From: Mariniphaga sp963747515
GTDB taxonomy: Bacteria > Bacteroidota > Bacteroidia > Bacteroidales > Prolixibacteraceae
NCBI GenBank assembly: GCA_963747515.1
Contig: CAVVFN010000003.1
Span: 930,001-994,000, forward strand
DNA length: 64,000 bases
Reading direction: 5' to 3'
This document shows positions 1 to 9,400 of the stretch, in pieces (the first letter of the stretch is position 1; every line of letters starts with the position of its first letter). Made by a program: the position numbers and the translations under genes. The notes under the pieces are model-generated. The model saw only the letters and a list, made by a program, of their open reading frames with translations, did no database searches and was not told the origin of the DNA.

Positions 1-1
1 C

Positions 2-3000
2 ATTCCGGAAGATTTGGAAAATGGGGCGTGGGTACCACCCAGTCCGGACTATACTTTTTGGCTTCCGGATTATATTCTGGAGCCGGGAGAAAGTTATGTA
101 ATAGCACCATGGTACGATTTTGGACCGCGGCAATATAAAATTAGTCCGGATGCTCCCGGAGCCAACGAACGTCCAATGAAAATGGATTTATGGGATATAG
201 CAGATCAATTCATTCATTATCCTGAAGATCTGGGAGACGAAACCGACAGTATTACTGAGGGATACCGCGCAGTGAGGCTTTGGGGAGGAAGCGGAAGAGT
301 TGTTCTTGAGCATCATTTTGCAGAAGGTGATTCGGCCGTGGTTGATGTAGCCAACGCAGTAGAACCTGGTGAACAATTGGGATATGATGTTGCCGGAGTT
401 GAAAGAGCAACAGCCAGAGGGCCGATTATGCGCAAATACACCGTTAAAACGGGGAATCTGGATTTCGCAAATGCCCGGGGAGTGCACCTGGATGATTCGG
501 AGTGGATGGCCATTCCATATCAAACAACCAGCTCCTGGAGAGATACCTGGTGGACTGTTGGCAACCATGGGCCTTATGTTCTTGATGAAAATACACTTGA
601 ATCTGATACCGTAACTGTTGATTTTGCGGGTAAAAAGCTTACTGTTCCATGGGGGATCCGCAGGCTTGATGGAATAATGCATGCAATGAAATGGAAACCT
701 GGAATTGCCTGGTATTACCATCTTAATGAAAATAGGGAAGATTCCGTATATCAATCTGTAAAAACAGGGGATAAGCTGGAAATTTTTGTAGTTGGAAATA
801 CTCTGTACAATGCAACATTTGATATTGAAGTGAGTCCACCAGCCAACGATGCAAACAGAGTAGTTCCAATTGCTCACAAAAATCTCAGTCTTACAGGAGC
901 CGGGCCGGTTGTAGGCGGCACACAAAATGGTATACTTGACTGGCCAAGGGTAACTGAACATGCAGAGGGGACAGATACCATTACCGGATCAGAAAAAGGA
1001 TTAGCATTTGAATTAAGAACCGATTCCTTACTGAAGTATTTGGAGAAACCTGCCAATGCCTCATGGGAATTTGTTTGGGTGGATGATGTTGCCAGGGCAA
1101 ATCTGAAAAATGGGGATAAATTAAAAGTAACGGCACAAAATGGGGAGGTAAAAGAATACTTCATTCAGGTTCAACCCTACCGTCCCAGTATTAATGCTTT
1201 CTTAAGCAGCATAACATGGCCCGATGTACCTGAGTACTTAAAAGGAATTTTTGGATGGCAGGGCGATACCATTCCTAATTTTACCAAAGGAGTGTTTGAT
1301 TACAGAATTAATATTCCTCTTGAAGTAGAAGGTATTCCGGCGTTTGTAGCGAAAACAGAAGATTTAAATGCAACCGTTGAAGTTGTGCGGGCTACTTCTT
1401 ATTCCGGGACAAAAGAAAACCGTACGATTTCATTTGTAGTAACCGCACCGGATCAGGCTACGCAATCGACTTATAATGTTGAACTGGTTAAGGAAAAAGA
1501 AGCTGCCAATGTACAACCCTATTTTGCAGAACCTTATGTATCCGAAATTATTACCGGAGAAAACAACAGAAACGGATTCCTGGAAATATACAATCCCGGC
1601 AATCAACCCATTGATTTAAGCAATTACATGTTTAACCGCCAGTCGGGCGTCGATATCGCCGAACGCATTACGTCAACGATGAATGAAGACGACTGGATTC
1701 GTCGATTCAGAAAATATGTTCCAGGGTATAAATATGTTTCCCAGACAGAATGGCCTACCCAACCGGGCGTTCTTATTCCCGATCTTTCAGTTAATTCTAT
1801 TCTTCAGCCGGGTGAAATATTCATTATGGCAGTAATCCCTGATAGGACTGATGCTGCCGATATTAATTCTTACAGAGTTACCTGGCCTCCGGTAGTTCGG
1901 CCTCCTGATGTCCAGTTTATGCTGCGGGGTGACCATCCAGGGTTTGAAATGTTAAACAATCCCTGGGGAGAGGAAGTCTCTACCGATAACTACAGGGTTG
2001 ATAACCCTCCCTTAGGTCAGCCTCGCGCCGAGCCCTTAATGATATTTAAGATATTAAACGATTCTATAAAAAGAGGTCTCAAACCGGTTAACGACCCAGC
2101 CGATTTCGAGTTGATTGAAGCCATAGGCATGGCAGATGGAAGCAGTTGGCGGCCCGTTGATCCGGAAACACCTATGGCTCAATGGAGTACGTTGATTCGG
2201 AAACCTGAGATATCTGTACCTAACCCTGAAATGCAAGGTTCATTTGGCGCAACACCTGAAGAAAGTGAATGGTTGTATCTGGATACCGATTACTGGACCC
2301 GTTGCCAGTGTTCACCCTATCCGGGAATGCAGGCCAGAAGAAATGCCATTAACGACTATGGGAAACATGTTATGCTTGAACCCACACAGTATAAATCAAC
2401 CGTTGGTTCAGTAGTTTATAAAGTGAGTGAGGGATATTCCATGAGTGAAAATATTATGGGTGTGGTTACCGGTACCACCGTATCGGAATTCCTGGCAAAC
2501 ATTATAAAACATGATGAGAATCAGACTCTGATGGTTAAATCAAAAGCCGATAGTCTTGCTCTCTCAGGTGATGTTGCACTAAATAATGAAGATTTCCTAT
2601 ACGTTATGTCAGCCGACAGTTCCAATGTTTCACAATACACCATAGAGGTATCAGAAGAAGGACTAAATTCAGATGCAGTTTTAACTTCCGATCTATATAG
2701 TGTTACCATTGAAAATCAACCCGGAGAAGAAGCAGGAACCGGAAACATTTCCGGTTTTGAGTATGGAACCAGGCTACAAACAGTTCTAAGCAACATCAAC
2801 GTTCCAACCGGAGCATCAATGGATGTTATTACTGGAGAAGGTGCTTATGTGCCATTAACAATTTTAAATTTTGATACTATTTATGTGGATGTAACAGTAA
2901 ACGCTGACACTTATCTGGAAGTTACTGCTGAAGATGGCATCACAAAAATCGTATATCAGTTGCTTCCTTCTTCATCAGAAAGCGATGCATTTGTTATGTC

Positions 3001-3754
3001 GGATGTTTATGTAGTAGATCAAAGTAAAAACCTGATTGAATTTGTTCCCCGCGGAACATACGCCCAGTCTTTACTTTCCAACCTTTTTCCTGCTACTGGT
3101 GCAACCATGAAAGTAGTTGATAAACTGGGACAGGAAAGAACAGAAGGTGGACTTTATGAAGATGACAAAGTTGTTGTCACCTCTGCCGATGGACTGGTAA
3201 CAAGGGTTTATCATTTATCCATGCTGAGAACTCAATACACAATTTTGCCTTTATATCTGGCTTATATTCTTTCCAATGAGTATAAAATAGATCAGGTAGA
3301 TTATGTAGTTTCAGGTCCTGACGTTAGCACAATGGTCACTGAGTTCAATTCCAATATAACGCCTGCAACAGGTGCTACTGCTGTAGTGGTGGATGCCAGT
3401 GGAAATGAAAAAACCTCAGGCGATCTCAATGAGGGAGATATGGTTAAAGTTGTCTCTGCTGACGGAAGAGTAACTGTAATGTATGAAATTGATTTTGCCA
3501 CTTCTGTTAATAAACTTGCTGACAGTAAGATTAGGATATATCCTAATCCAACATCGGGAAGAGTAAACATTCAGGGGATAGAACAAGGTACACGCATCCA
3601 ATTATTTAACCAGGTTGGAGCTTTACTTAAGGATGTAAAAAACAGCTCTACTCATGAAATCCTATCATTGAATAGTTATCCCTCGGGGATATACCTTATC
3701 GTGCTGACAAAAAACTCACAGTTTGTTGGACAATATAAAGTTATTCAAAAATAA
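2..3754 (+). CDS. Large T9SS-exported protein with lamin-tail domains, 5' end outside the window
   Basis: The frame is open to the left edge, so the true start lies upstream and the first in-frame TTG is not taken as a start. The visible part (about 1250 residues) begins with a lamin-tail-like beta-sandwich fragment ending in LEPGESYVIA. A clearer lamin-tail domain follows near bases 1500-2030 (FLEIYNPGNQPIDLSNYMF). Bases 2400-3490 encode about four related modules of 80-105 residues, each ending in a strand like VTSADGLVTRVYHL. The last 75 residues are a type A sorting domain (RIYPNPTSGRVNIQ, then SGIYLIVL), which sends the protein through the type IX system to the surface. The product is probably a surface adhesin or scaffold; no catalytic motif was seen. 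A terminator lies directly downstream, so it is not co-transcribed with the next gene. Confidence 0.8.
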   Translation: MPEDLENGAWVPPSPDYTFWLPDYILEPGESYVIAPWYDFGPRQYKISPDAPGANERPMKMDLWDIADQFIHYPEDLGDETDSITEGYRAVRLWGGSGRVVLEHHFAEGDSAVVDVANAVEPGEQLGYDVAGVERATARGPIMRKYTVKTGNLDFANARGVHLDDSEWMAIPYQTTSSWRDTWWTVGNHGPYVLDENTLESDTVTVDFAGKKLTVPWGIRRLDGIMHAMKWKPGIAWYYHLNENREDSVYQSVKTGDKLEIFVVGNTLYNATFDIEVSPPANDANRVVPIAHKNLSLTGAGPVVGGTQNGILDWPRVTEHAEGTDTITGSEKGLAFELRTDSLLKYLEKPANASWEFVWVDDVARANLKNGDKLKVTAQNGEVKEYFIQVQPYRPSINAFLSSITWPDVPEYLKGIFGWQGDTIPNFTKGVFDYRINIPLEVEGIPAFVAKTEDLNATVEVVRATSYSGTKENRTISFVVTAPDQATQSTYNVELVKEKEAANVQPYFAEPYVSEIITGENNRNGFLEIYNPGNQPIDLSNYMFNRQSGVDIAERITSTMNEDDWIRRFRKYVPGYKYVSQTEWPTQPGVLIPDLSVNSILQPGEIFIMAVIPDRTDAADINSYRVTWPPVVRPPDVQFMLRGDHPGFEMLNNPWGEEVSTDNYRVDNPPLGQPRAEPLMIFKILNDSIKRGLKPVNDPADFELIEAIGMADGSSWRPVDPETPMAQWSTLIRKPEISVPNPEMQGSFGATPEESEWLYLDTDYWTRCQCSPYPGMQARRNAINDYGKHVMLEPTQYKSTVGSVVYKVSEGYSMSENIMGVVTGTTVSEFLANIIKHDENQTLMVKSKADSLALSGDVALNNEDFLYVMSADSSNVSQYTIEVSEEGLNSDAVLTSDLYSVTIENQPGEEAGTGNISGFEYGTRLQTVLSNINVPTGASMDVITGEGAYVPLTILNFDTIYVDVTVNADTYLEVTAEDGITKIVYQLLPSSSESDAFVMSDVYVVDQSKNLIEFVPRGTYAQSLLSNLFPATGATMKVVDKLGQERTEGGLYEDDKVVVTSADGLVTRVYHLSMLRTQYTILPLYLAYILSNEYKIDQVDYVVSGPDVSTMVTEFNSNITPATGATAVVVDASGNEKTSGDLNEGDMVKVVSADGRVTVMYEIDFATSVNKLADSKIRIYPNPTSGRVNIQGIEQGTRIQLFNQVGALLKDVKNSSTHEILSLNSYPSGIYLIVLTKNSQFVGQYKVIQK

Positions 3755-3794
3755 AACCCGAGTAAAGTCTCTGGTATTTCAATTTTAAGTTAAT

Positions 3795-3825
3795 AAAAGA
3801 GCCTGTGTAGTATCAGGCTCTTTTT
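3795..3825 (+). terminator. Rho-independent terminator after the T9SS protein
   Basis: An 11-bp perfect stem (left arm AAAAGAGCCTG at 3795-3805, right arm CAGGCTCTTTT from 3814) closes an 8-base loop and runs into a T tract. It sits 41 bases after the stop codon and 35 bases before the next start, separating the two plus-strand units. Confidence 0.85.
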
Positions 3826-3859
3826 AATATCTAAACCAAAAGAAAATTTAAAAGCTAAA

Positions 3860-6058
3860 ATGAAAAAAATCATAAATCAATTCAGTCTAAAGTGCTTCTT
3901 GTTTATAGCATTGGTTATGGGTGGATTTTCGTTTGAATACAATCCAAACACCGATCCATATAATGATTATGCATGGATGGAAAGAATACATAAAGAAAGT
4001 CCACGGTTGTTCTTTAATTCAAACACGTTTCAAAAAGTAAAAGAAAGAGCCTTAAATGAAGAAAAGGATATATTAGAAGAAATTAAAAACAGGATCGATA
4101 ACCTCCTTGACCAAAATATTGAAATTGCTGATCCGCTTGCTTCAAACCGTGGATGGACCTCATCATCGAATGATGCCTTCGGGACCAGAGCAGCAGAAGC
4201 AGCTTTTCTTCACCTGGTGTTCGGCGAAAAAAAATATTTAGATTTAAGTAAAAAGATACTGAATGAAGTAATTAACCTTTACCAGATTCGGAATAAAGAC
4301 ACACTGGCTATATCATGGTACAACAACCATAGAATGATGTCGTTGGCCGCATACGACTGGATTTACAACTACCTGACGGAGAGTGAGAAGTATGAAATGG
4401 GGTCATCTCTTCTTCATGCCATTAACTTTATGGTCGAAAACAGAACACCCGGAGACAATGATTTACCTATAGTCACAGGATATTATGGAACTCCCGCCTT
4501 ATCATGGTATGCCGGAGTGGTTTTTTATGAAAAAGGCATTGATGATAGTATGGCAGTTAAATTACTAAAAAAAGGCTATGAAAATCACATAAAACTACTT
4601 GAACACAGAAGCAATATTGCCGGTGAATATGGAGGTGCGGCCACGGCTGCAATGAATTATGCCATTACATCCTATCCTGGAGCAGATTTTAATTTTCTTC
4701 ATACGTTTAATTCAGCTACCGGACTCGATATTTCAAAGGAATGGCCATATATACCATACATATTACACTATGCATTATGGAACTGGTTGCCTGGTGATAA
4801 ACAATTTGGTTACGGTGATAACTACCATACAACAAATGATCTTTCTCTCAGAGCTTTCAGTCTGCACATCTCTCAAATGATACATTTTTACGGAGATACA
4901 CATCCCCGATTGATATCCCTGGGAAAGTGGATGCAACAGAAAATCGGAAATTCTGCAACAGGAACCATACCTTTTACCCGTTTTTTGCTCACAAACACCT
5001 ATGCTGAAATTAAGCCCGAAGGCCCACCTGATAATATGCCCAAAGGAATGCTTTTTAAGAACATGGGCCAGATATTTATGCGTTCAGGATCAGGTCCTGA
5101 TGATACGTATGCACTCTTTACAGCCGGCGGAGTAATTGGCCAGGGAATGCACCGACACTATGATAATAATAACTTTGTCATTTTCAGACAAGGATTTCTT
5201 GCACTTGATTCAGGAAACCGACCGGAACCAGGTACGCATTTGTCTCACTACTACAGCAGAACAGTGGCTCACAACTGCGTACTAATTAAGATGCCGGGAG
5301 AAACAATGCCAAGGTATTGGGGAAGGCCAGCTCCTGGTGAAGAACCAGTTCCTCCGGTCCCGAATGATGGCGGACAAAGTAAATTACTGGCTTCTGAAGT
5401 GGTTGCATTTGATCCAACTGACCTTTATGTCTATATTGCGAGTGATGCTACAGAATCATATCATGAAGATAAGGCAAACCTGGTTCTTCGTCAGTTTGTT
5501 TTTCTTCCTCCCGACCATTTTGTTATATTCGACAGGGTAACTTCAACGAAGCCGGAATATAAAAAAACATGGTTGCTCCATACTGCAGCTGAACCTAATG
5601 TCAGCAACAATGAGTTTTTCACAGATCATTGGGAAGGAAGATTGTTTTGCAGAACTTTGTTACCTGCCGATGCTGAATTAACAAAAATTGGAGGTCCCGG
5701 AAAACAGTTCTGGTCTGATGGAAGAAACTGGCCAATGCCATCCGGTGCCAGACCGGATACCACTGCCCTTTTTGGGCAATGGCGGGTTGAAGTATCTCCT
5801 GGGAGTGCAAATAAAAATGACCTGTTTCTTCATTTTATTCAGGTTGGTGACTCTTCATTGAAGTCGATGGTTGAATCAACTCAGGTTTCAACGGACGATA
5901 TGACAGGAGTGCGTTTTTCATATGAGAACAAAGAATATGAGGTGCTTTTTAATACGGAAGAAGAAGTTGGAGGTAAAATTATCATAAAGCAAGGCAGCCG
6001 GAAAATATTGGAAGAGGAATTTGAGAGGCAGGTTAAACAACCAAAAAGTTTATTTTAA
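3860..6058 (+). CDS. Heparinase II/III-like polysaccharide lyase
   Basis: A 732-residue exported protein with a hydrophobic N-terminal signal region (residues 10-25). The N-terminal half is alpha-helical, as expected for the (alpha/alpha)-toroid of heparinase II/III and alginate lyase families. The second half contains HRHYDNNNFVIF (His431, His433, Tyr434), the conserved stretch that begins the heparinase II/III beta-sandwich, followed by ALDSGNRPEPG and a conserved HNC near SRTVAHNCVL. Family members cleave uronic-acid glycans by beta-elimination. The ATG is preceded by an A-rich leader. The sulfatase gene starts 37 bases downstream with no terminator between, so the two form a likely operon for a sulfated uronate glycan. 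The exact lyase family (PL12, 15, 17, 21 or 37) cannot be assigned by eye. Confidence 0.8.
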   Translation: MKKIINQFSLKCFLFIALVMGGFSFEYNPNTDPYNDYAWMERIHKESPRLFFNSNTFQKVKERALNEEKDILEEIKNRIDNLLDQNIEIADPLASNRGWTSSSNDAFGTRAAEAAFLHLVFGEKKYLDLSKKILNEVINLYQIRNKDTLAISWYNNHRMMSLAAYDWIYNYLTESEKYEMGSSLLHAINFMVENRTPGDNDLPIVTGYYGTPALSWYAGVVFYEKGIDDSMAVKLLKKGYENHIKLLEHRSNIAGEYGGAATAAMNYAITSYPGADFNFLHTFNSATGLDISKEWPYIPYILHYALWNWLPGDKQFGYGDNYHTTNDLSLRAFSLHISQMIHFYGDTHPRLISLGKWMQQKIGNSATGTIPFTRFLLTNTYAEIKPEGPPDNMPKGMLFKNMGQIFMRSGSGPDDTYALFTAGGVIGQGMHRHYDNNNFVIFRQGFLALDSGNRPEPGTHLSHYYSRTVAHNCVLIKMPGETMPRYWGRPAPGEEPVPPVPNDGGQSKLLASEVVAFDPTDLYVYIASDATESYHEDKANLVLRQFVFLPPDHFVIFDRVTSTKPEYKKTWLLHTAAEPNVSNNEFFTDHWEGRLFCRTLLPADAELTKIGGPGKQFWSDGRNWPMPSGARPDTTALFGQWRVEVSPGSANKNDLFLHFIQVGDSSLKSMVESTQVSTDDMTGVRFSYENKEYEVLFNTEEEVGGKIIIKQGSRKILEEEFERQVKQPKSLF

Positions 6059-6094
6059 CAAGCATCGAACTCATAAAATACAGAAGTAACAATA

Positions 6095-7612
6095 ATGTTT
6101 AAAAGCCAGTTAATAATTTCAATCCCGATAACACTAACAGGGATTTTAAGCTGCACAAACACAGAAGTTCAGCAAGAGAAAGCAATTAAACCCAATATCC
6201 TGATTTTAATGTCGGATAATCATTCCTGGAATCATTTAGGGTGCTATGGTGATCCGGTTTTAAAAACTCCCATTATTGATAAACTTGCAATAGAAGGTAT
6301 CCGTTTTACCAATGCCTATTGTTCCGCTCCGTCTTGTGCACCGGCACGAGCAGCTATGCTTGCCGGTCAGGATTTTTTCAGGCTGGAAGAAGCGGCAAAT
6401 CTCTGGGGAAGTTTTCCTGACAAATTCAGAGTTTATACTGATATTCTTGAAGAATCGGGATACCTTGTTGGTTACGAAGGCAAAGGCTGGGGTCCTGGGG
6501 ATCATGAATCGGGAGGTTGGAAACGAAATCCTGCAGGAGACAAGTTTTATTCATTCGAAGAGTTTTACAATGAAAAAAAAAGAGGTCAGCCATTTTGTTA
6601 CTGGTTCAGTTCGCGTGACCCTCACCGGCCTTATAAATCAGATGGATGGAAAGAATTTGGAGAGGATATTGAAAAAATTGTTGTGCCTCCTTATTTGCCT
6701 GACCATCCGGAGGTAAAAAAAGATATTGGGGATTATTATGCAGAAATTCAGACCTTCGACCGCGATGTCGGTTCATATATCCAGTTATTAAGGGAAATGG
6801 GGGAACTTGAAAAAACTTTAATCATTGTTTGCAGTGATAATGGATGGCAAATGCCAAAGGGACTGGCCAATTTATATGATTTTGGAACACGAATTCCTTT
6901 GATTGTACACATGCCTTCCAGGTTCAGGGGAGGAAGAGTTGTCGATGACTTTATCAGCCTGAACGATTTTGCACCGACTTTTTTAGAACTTGCAGGAGTA
7001 AGAATTCCTGATGAAATGAACGCCAGAAGTTTTTTAAATATTCTTGATTCAGAAAAAGAAGGTGTTGTTGATGAAACCAGGGATCATATGGTAACCGGAA
7101 GAGAAAGACATGCCTTTGTACGGATGAATGGAGCAGGTTATGGCGCCCGTGCCTGTCGAACCAAAGACTTTTTATATATCAGAAATTACGATTATGAAAG
7201 CTGGCCTGCCGGCGATCCTCCTTTATATGGGGATGTAGATGCACATATGCTCCAGTATCCATGTGGAACAAAAACGTACATGCTAAAAAATAAAGATGAA
7301 GCTGGTGTAAAGGAATTGTTTGAATCAGCTTTTGGGAAGAGACCGGAAGAAGAATTATATGACCTTAATGCTGACCCTTTTCAAATGAACAATGTCGCTT
7401 ATTCTGAAAGATATAAACATGTAAAAGAGAAACTGGCTGTTAAACTTTCAGCATACCTTAAAGCAAACAGCGATCCAAGAGAACTTGGATTGAAAATGAA
7501 ATGGCTGGGAACCAGGTATTATGCAGAGAAAGATTTTTATCCGCGCCCCAGCGAAGAAGCAATTAAGGAACTAAAACTTGAAGAAGAGTATTCTTATATT
7601 ACCCTTGATTGA
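6095..7612 (+). CDS. Sulfatase lipoprotein, Cys-type (S1)
   Basis: The N-terminus carries a lipoprotein signal (GILSC lipobox near residue 20), so the enzyme is membrane-anchored in the periplasm or at the surface. The core contains the S1 signature C-A-P-A-R at residues 81-85; Cys81 would be matured to formylglycine by an anaerobic or aerobic sulfatase-maturating enzyme not in this window. CSDNGW and YDFGTRIPLIV match the second metal-binding and substrate segments. The first metal motif reads S-D-N-H rather than the usual D-D. The 505-residue length is normal for the family. Pairing with the upstream lyase suggests action on a sulfated glycosaminoglycan-like or ulvan-like substrate. The sulfatase subfamily is not assignable with certainty. 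Confidence 0.88.
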   Translation: MFKSQLIISIPITLTGILSCTNTEVQQEKAIKPNILILMSDNHSWNHLGCYGDPVLKTPIIDKLAIEGIRFTNAYCSAPSCAPARAAMLAGQDFFRLEEAANLWGSFPDKFRVYTDILEESGYLVGYEGKGWGPGDHESGGWKRNPAGDKFYSFEEFYNEKKRGQPFCYWFSSRDPHRPYKSDGWKEFGEDIEKIVVPPYLPDHPEVKKDIGDYYAEIQTFDRDVGSYIQLLREMGELEKTLIIVCSDNGWQMPKGLANLYDFGTRIPLIVHMPSRFRGGRVVDDFISLNDFAPTFLELAGVRIPDEMNARSFLNILDSEKEGVVDETRDHMVTGRERHAFVRMNGAGYGARACRTKDFLYIRNYDYESWPAGDPPLYGDVDAHMLQYPCGTKTYMLKNKDEAGVKELFESAFGKRPEEELYDLNADPFQMNNVAYSERYKHVKEKLAVKLSAYLKANSDPRELGLKMKWLGTRYYAEKDFYPRPSEEAIKELKLEEEYSYITLD

Positions 7613-7629
7613 CCTTTTGCTGCGCACCT

Positions 7630-9204
7630 TTAGCCCACAAACCTTCTTCTTCTTTTTGTTAATCCGCCATTCAGGGTGTCGGTAAGAATATTACAATCTT
7701 CCACAATTTGAAAATCGAGCATTCCAACACACACAAAATCAGCTCCGCTTTCAAATGCATAACTGAACCCTGGTTCGGGGTCGATTGCACCTGCAGCCAA
7801 AATTTTAAACCCAATCCAGGGTTTATCAACTGCTTCCATCAACCTGGCAGTTTCTTCAGGTTGCCGGCACCAGTAATTATCCCTGTTGTTTTTTACCGTT
7901 CTGTCCTTGGGTTCATCAGGCTGGAATGACCAATAATTGCTTTCGTGAATTGTTTTCATATAAAAGTCTATCGGATAGCCCTTTTTCTCCATGGCTTCAA
8001 TAACATCCAATTCATGTGCTCCAACACCTAACGGAATGCCTTTCCCATGAAAACGATTAAACCACTTATCAAACAAATCGAACCTGCCCTCATGAACCCA
8101 TTCATCAGCATTATCTCCCTGGATATATATGGCAGATGCCCCGCTGTCCAAAGCAATCTGTGCATTGACTGTAACATCTTCGTCTTTTGAAATGGTTTTA
8201 GTTTGTGCCAGCCACTGGATCTTTCCACCCATTTTCCAGTATTGATTTATAAGCCTGACTGTATTTGTATCGGTTCTAACCAAAGCAGAATTAATTCCAC
8301 ATGCTTCACAGAGCCTGAATGTTTCCCAAATCCGTTCTTTTGTTAAATAGTGCCTCATTAAAGAGCTCACATATTTCAAATCGCGGGAGTGGGCTATTCC
8401 GGATAATAGATTTCCACCCGAAATTAACCTGCTGACCTCAAGGTTTCCTATTTTGCCAACGGGTACTTTTTCCTTGAGATCTGCCAGTCCTGCATAAGCT
8501 TTAAACACTGTTGACGCAGAGGAAACGGCATCAGGTCTTTTTTGCAGTAACGGATGCAGTTCCTCGTCTGCTTCGTAGATGTATTTTTGTATTGAAGCAT
8601 ATACAAAACCACCCATTAAAGGTAATGGAATGAGGTTTTTCAGCAAAGTTCGTCTGTTAAGATTACGATTATCTGTATACGGGTTTTTATCGGGTACTGA
8701 AATTTCATCAAATTCTGATTTAATATCTTCCTTCGGTTTTTTCCTGTTTCTTAAAACAGAATCAATTCCAAACATCGAATAAGGCGGAATTACTGCCAAA
8801 TAAACGAGAAAAAGCATCTCAATAAGGATTTTATTGACCACAAGATAATTTCCTTCCATGGTATCCCCTCCCATTAATCCAATAAAGGGAGGATGTGCTG
8901 CATAGTAAAGCAAGAGCAGGATAACTCCCGACCATGCAGCAACACGTGTAAAAAATCCCAGGAATAAACCTAACCCGATTAAAATCAGTCCCCAGATATT
9001 AAGAAAATCGACTACAGGTAAATATTGATTTGTGGCCATTGCTTTAAATATTCCGGAGAACCACCAGGTTGATTCCAATAAAAACGAACCTGCGGACCAT
9101 GAAGGTTGGAAAAGTTTTGCCAATCCTTCATAAAGAAAATGCCACCCGATAATGATGCGGATTAATGTAAGCAAATAAGGTTTATAGACAGACATTTGGT
9201 TCAT
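7630..9204 (-). CDS. DoxX-family membrane domain fused to a TIM-barrel-like domain
   Basis: The first ~155 residues hold four hydrophobic segments with the DoxX pattern (IGWHFLYEGLAKLFQPSW near the start, LFLGFFTRVAAWSGVILLLLY later). A linker rich in charged residues follows. Then comes NRRTLLKNLIPLPLMGGF, which looks like an internal Tat-type or membrane-anchor segment. The remaining ~320 residues alternate strands and helices in a TIM-barrel fashion and end in ASGADFVCVG-type sequence, resembling aldo-keto-reductase-like or phosphate-binding barrels. No catalytic assignment is made. The gene converges on the sulfatase (17-base gap) and diverges from the carboxypeptidase. The membrane part could pass electrons to, or anchor, the barrel domain. 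Confidence 0.72.
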   Translation of the reverse strand: MNQMSVYKPYLLTLIRIIIGWHFLYEGLAKLFQPSWSAGSFLLESTWWFSGIFKAMATNQYLPVVDFLNIWGLILIGLGLFLGFFTRVAAWSGVILLLLYYAAHPPFIGLMGGDTMEGNYLVVNKILIEMLFLVYLAVIPPYSMFGIDSVLRNRKKPKEDIKSEFDEISVPDKNPYTDNRNLNRRTLLKNLIPLPLMGGFVYASIQKYIYEADEELHPLLQKRPDAVSSASTVFKAYAGLADLKEKVPVGKIGNLEVSRLISGGNLLSGIAHSRDLKYVSSLMRHYLTKERIWETFRLCEACGINSALVRTDTNTVRLINQYWKMGGKIQWLAQTKTISKDEDVTVNAQIALDSGASAIYIQGDNADEWVHEGRFDLFDKWFNRFHGKGIPLGVGAHELDVIEAMEKKGYPIDFYMKTIHESNYWSFQPDEPKDRTVKNNRDNYWCRQPEETARLMEAVDKPWIGFKILAAGAIDPEPGFSYAFESGADFVCVGMLDFQIVEDCNILTDTLNGGLTKRRRRFVG

Positions 9205-9227
9205 TTTATACTGGTTTAATAGTTATT

Positions 9228-9235
9228 CAAATGTA
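9228..9235 (-). promoter_or_regulatory. Possible Bacteroidota -7 element
   Basis: On the minus strand the sequence reads TACATTTG, a match to the Bacteroidota -7 consensus TAnnTTTG. It lies 23 bases upstream of the ATG at 9204. No convincing -33 TTTG at the right spacing was found, so this is a weak call. The rest of 9205-9400 is AT-rich intergenic DNA that should also hold the divergent promoter of the carboxypeptidase. Confidence 0.3.
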
Positions 9236-9400
9236 TAATAAAATTTTCTTATGTGATTGAAATACACACAAAGTTGAACAAATATAGAGAGATTCAGAGA
9301 GTAAAATGTTGATATTAAATTTAAAATTCTATTTTTATAACCCGGTAATGAACAACATATTATAATTAAAATAAAATTAAGCTGGTCTAAATTATCTGCC

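Noticed and set aside
188..961. 257-residue minus-strand frame opposite the T9SS protein
   Set aside because: It has no family-like motifs and lies entirely within a clearly coding plus-strand gene; it is a shadow frame.
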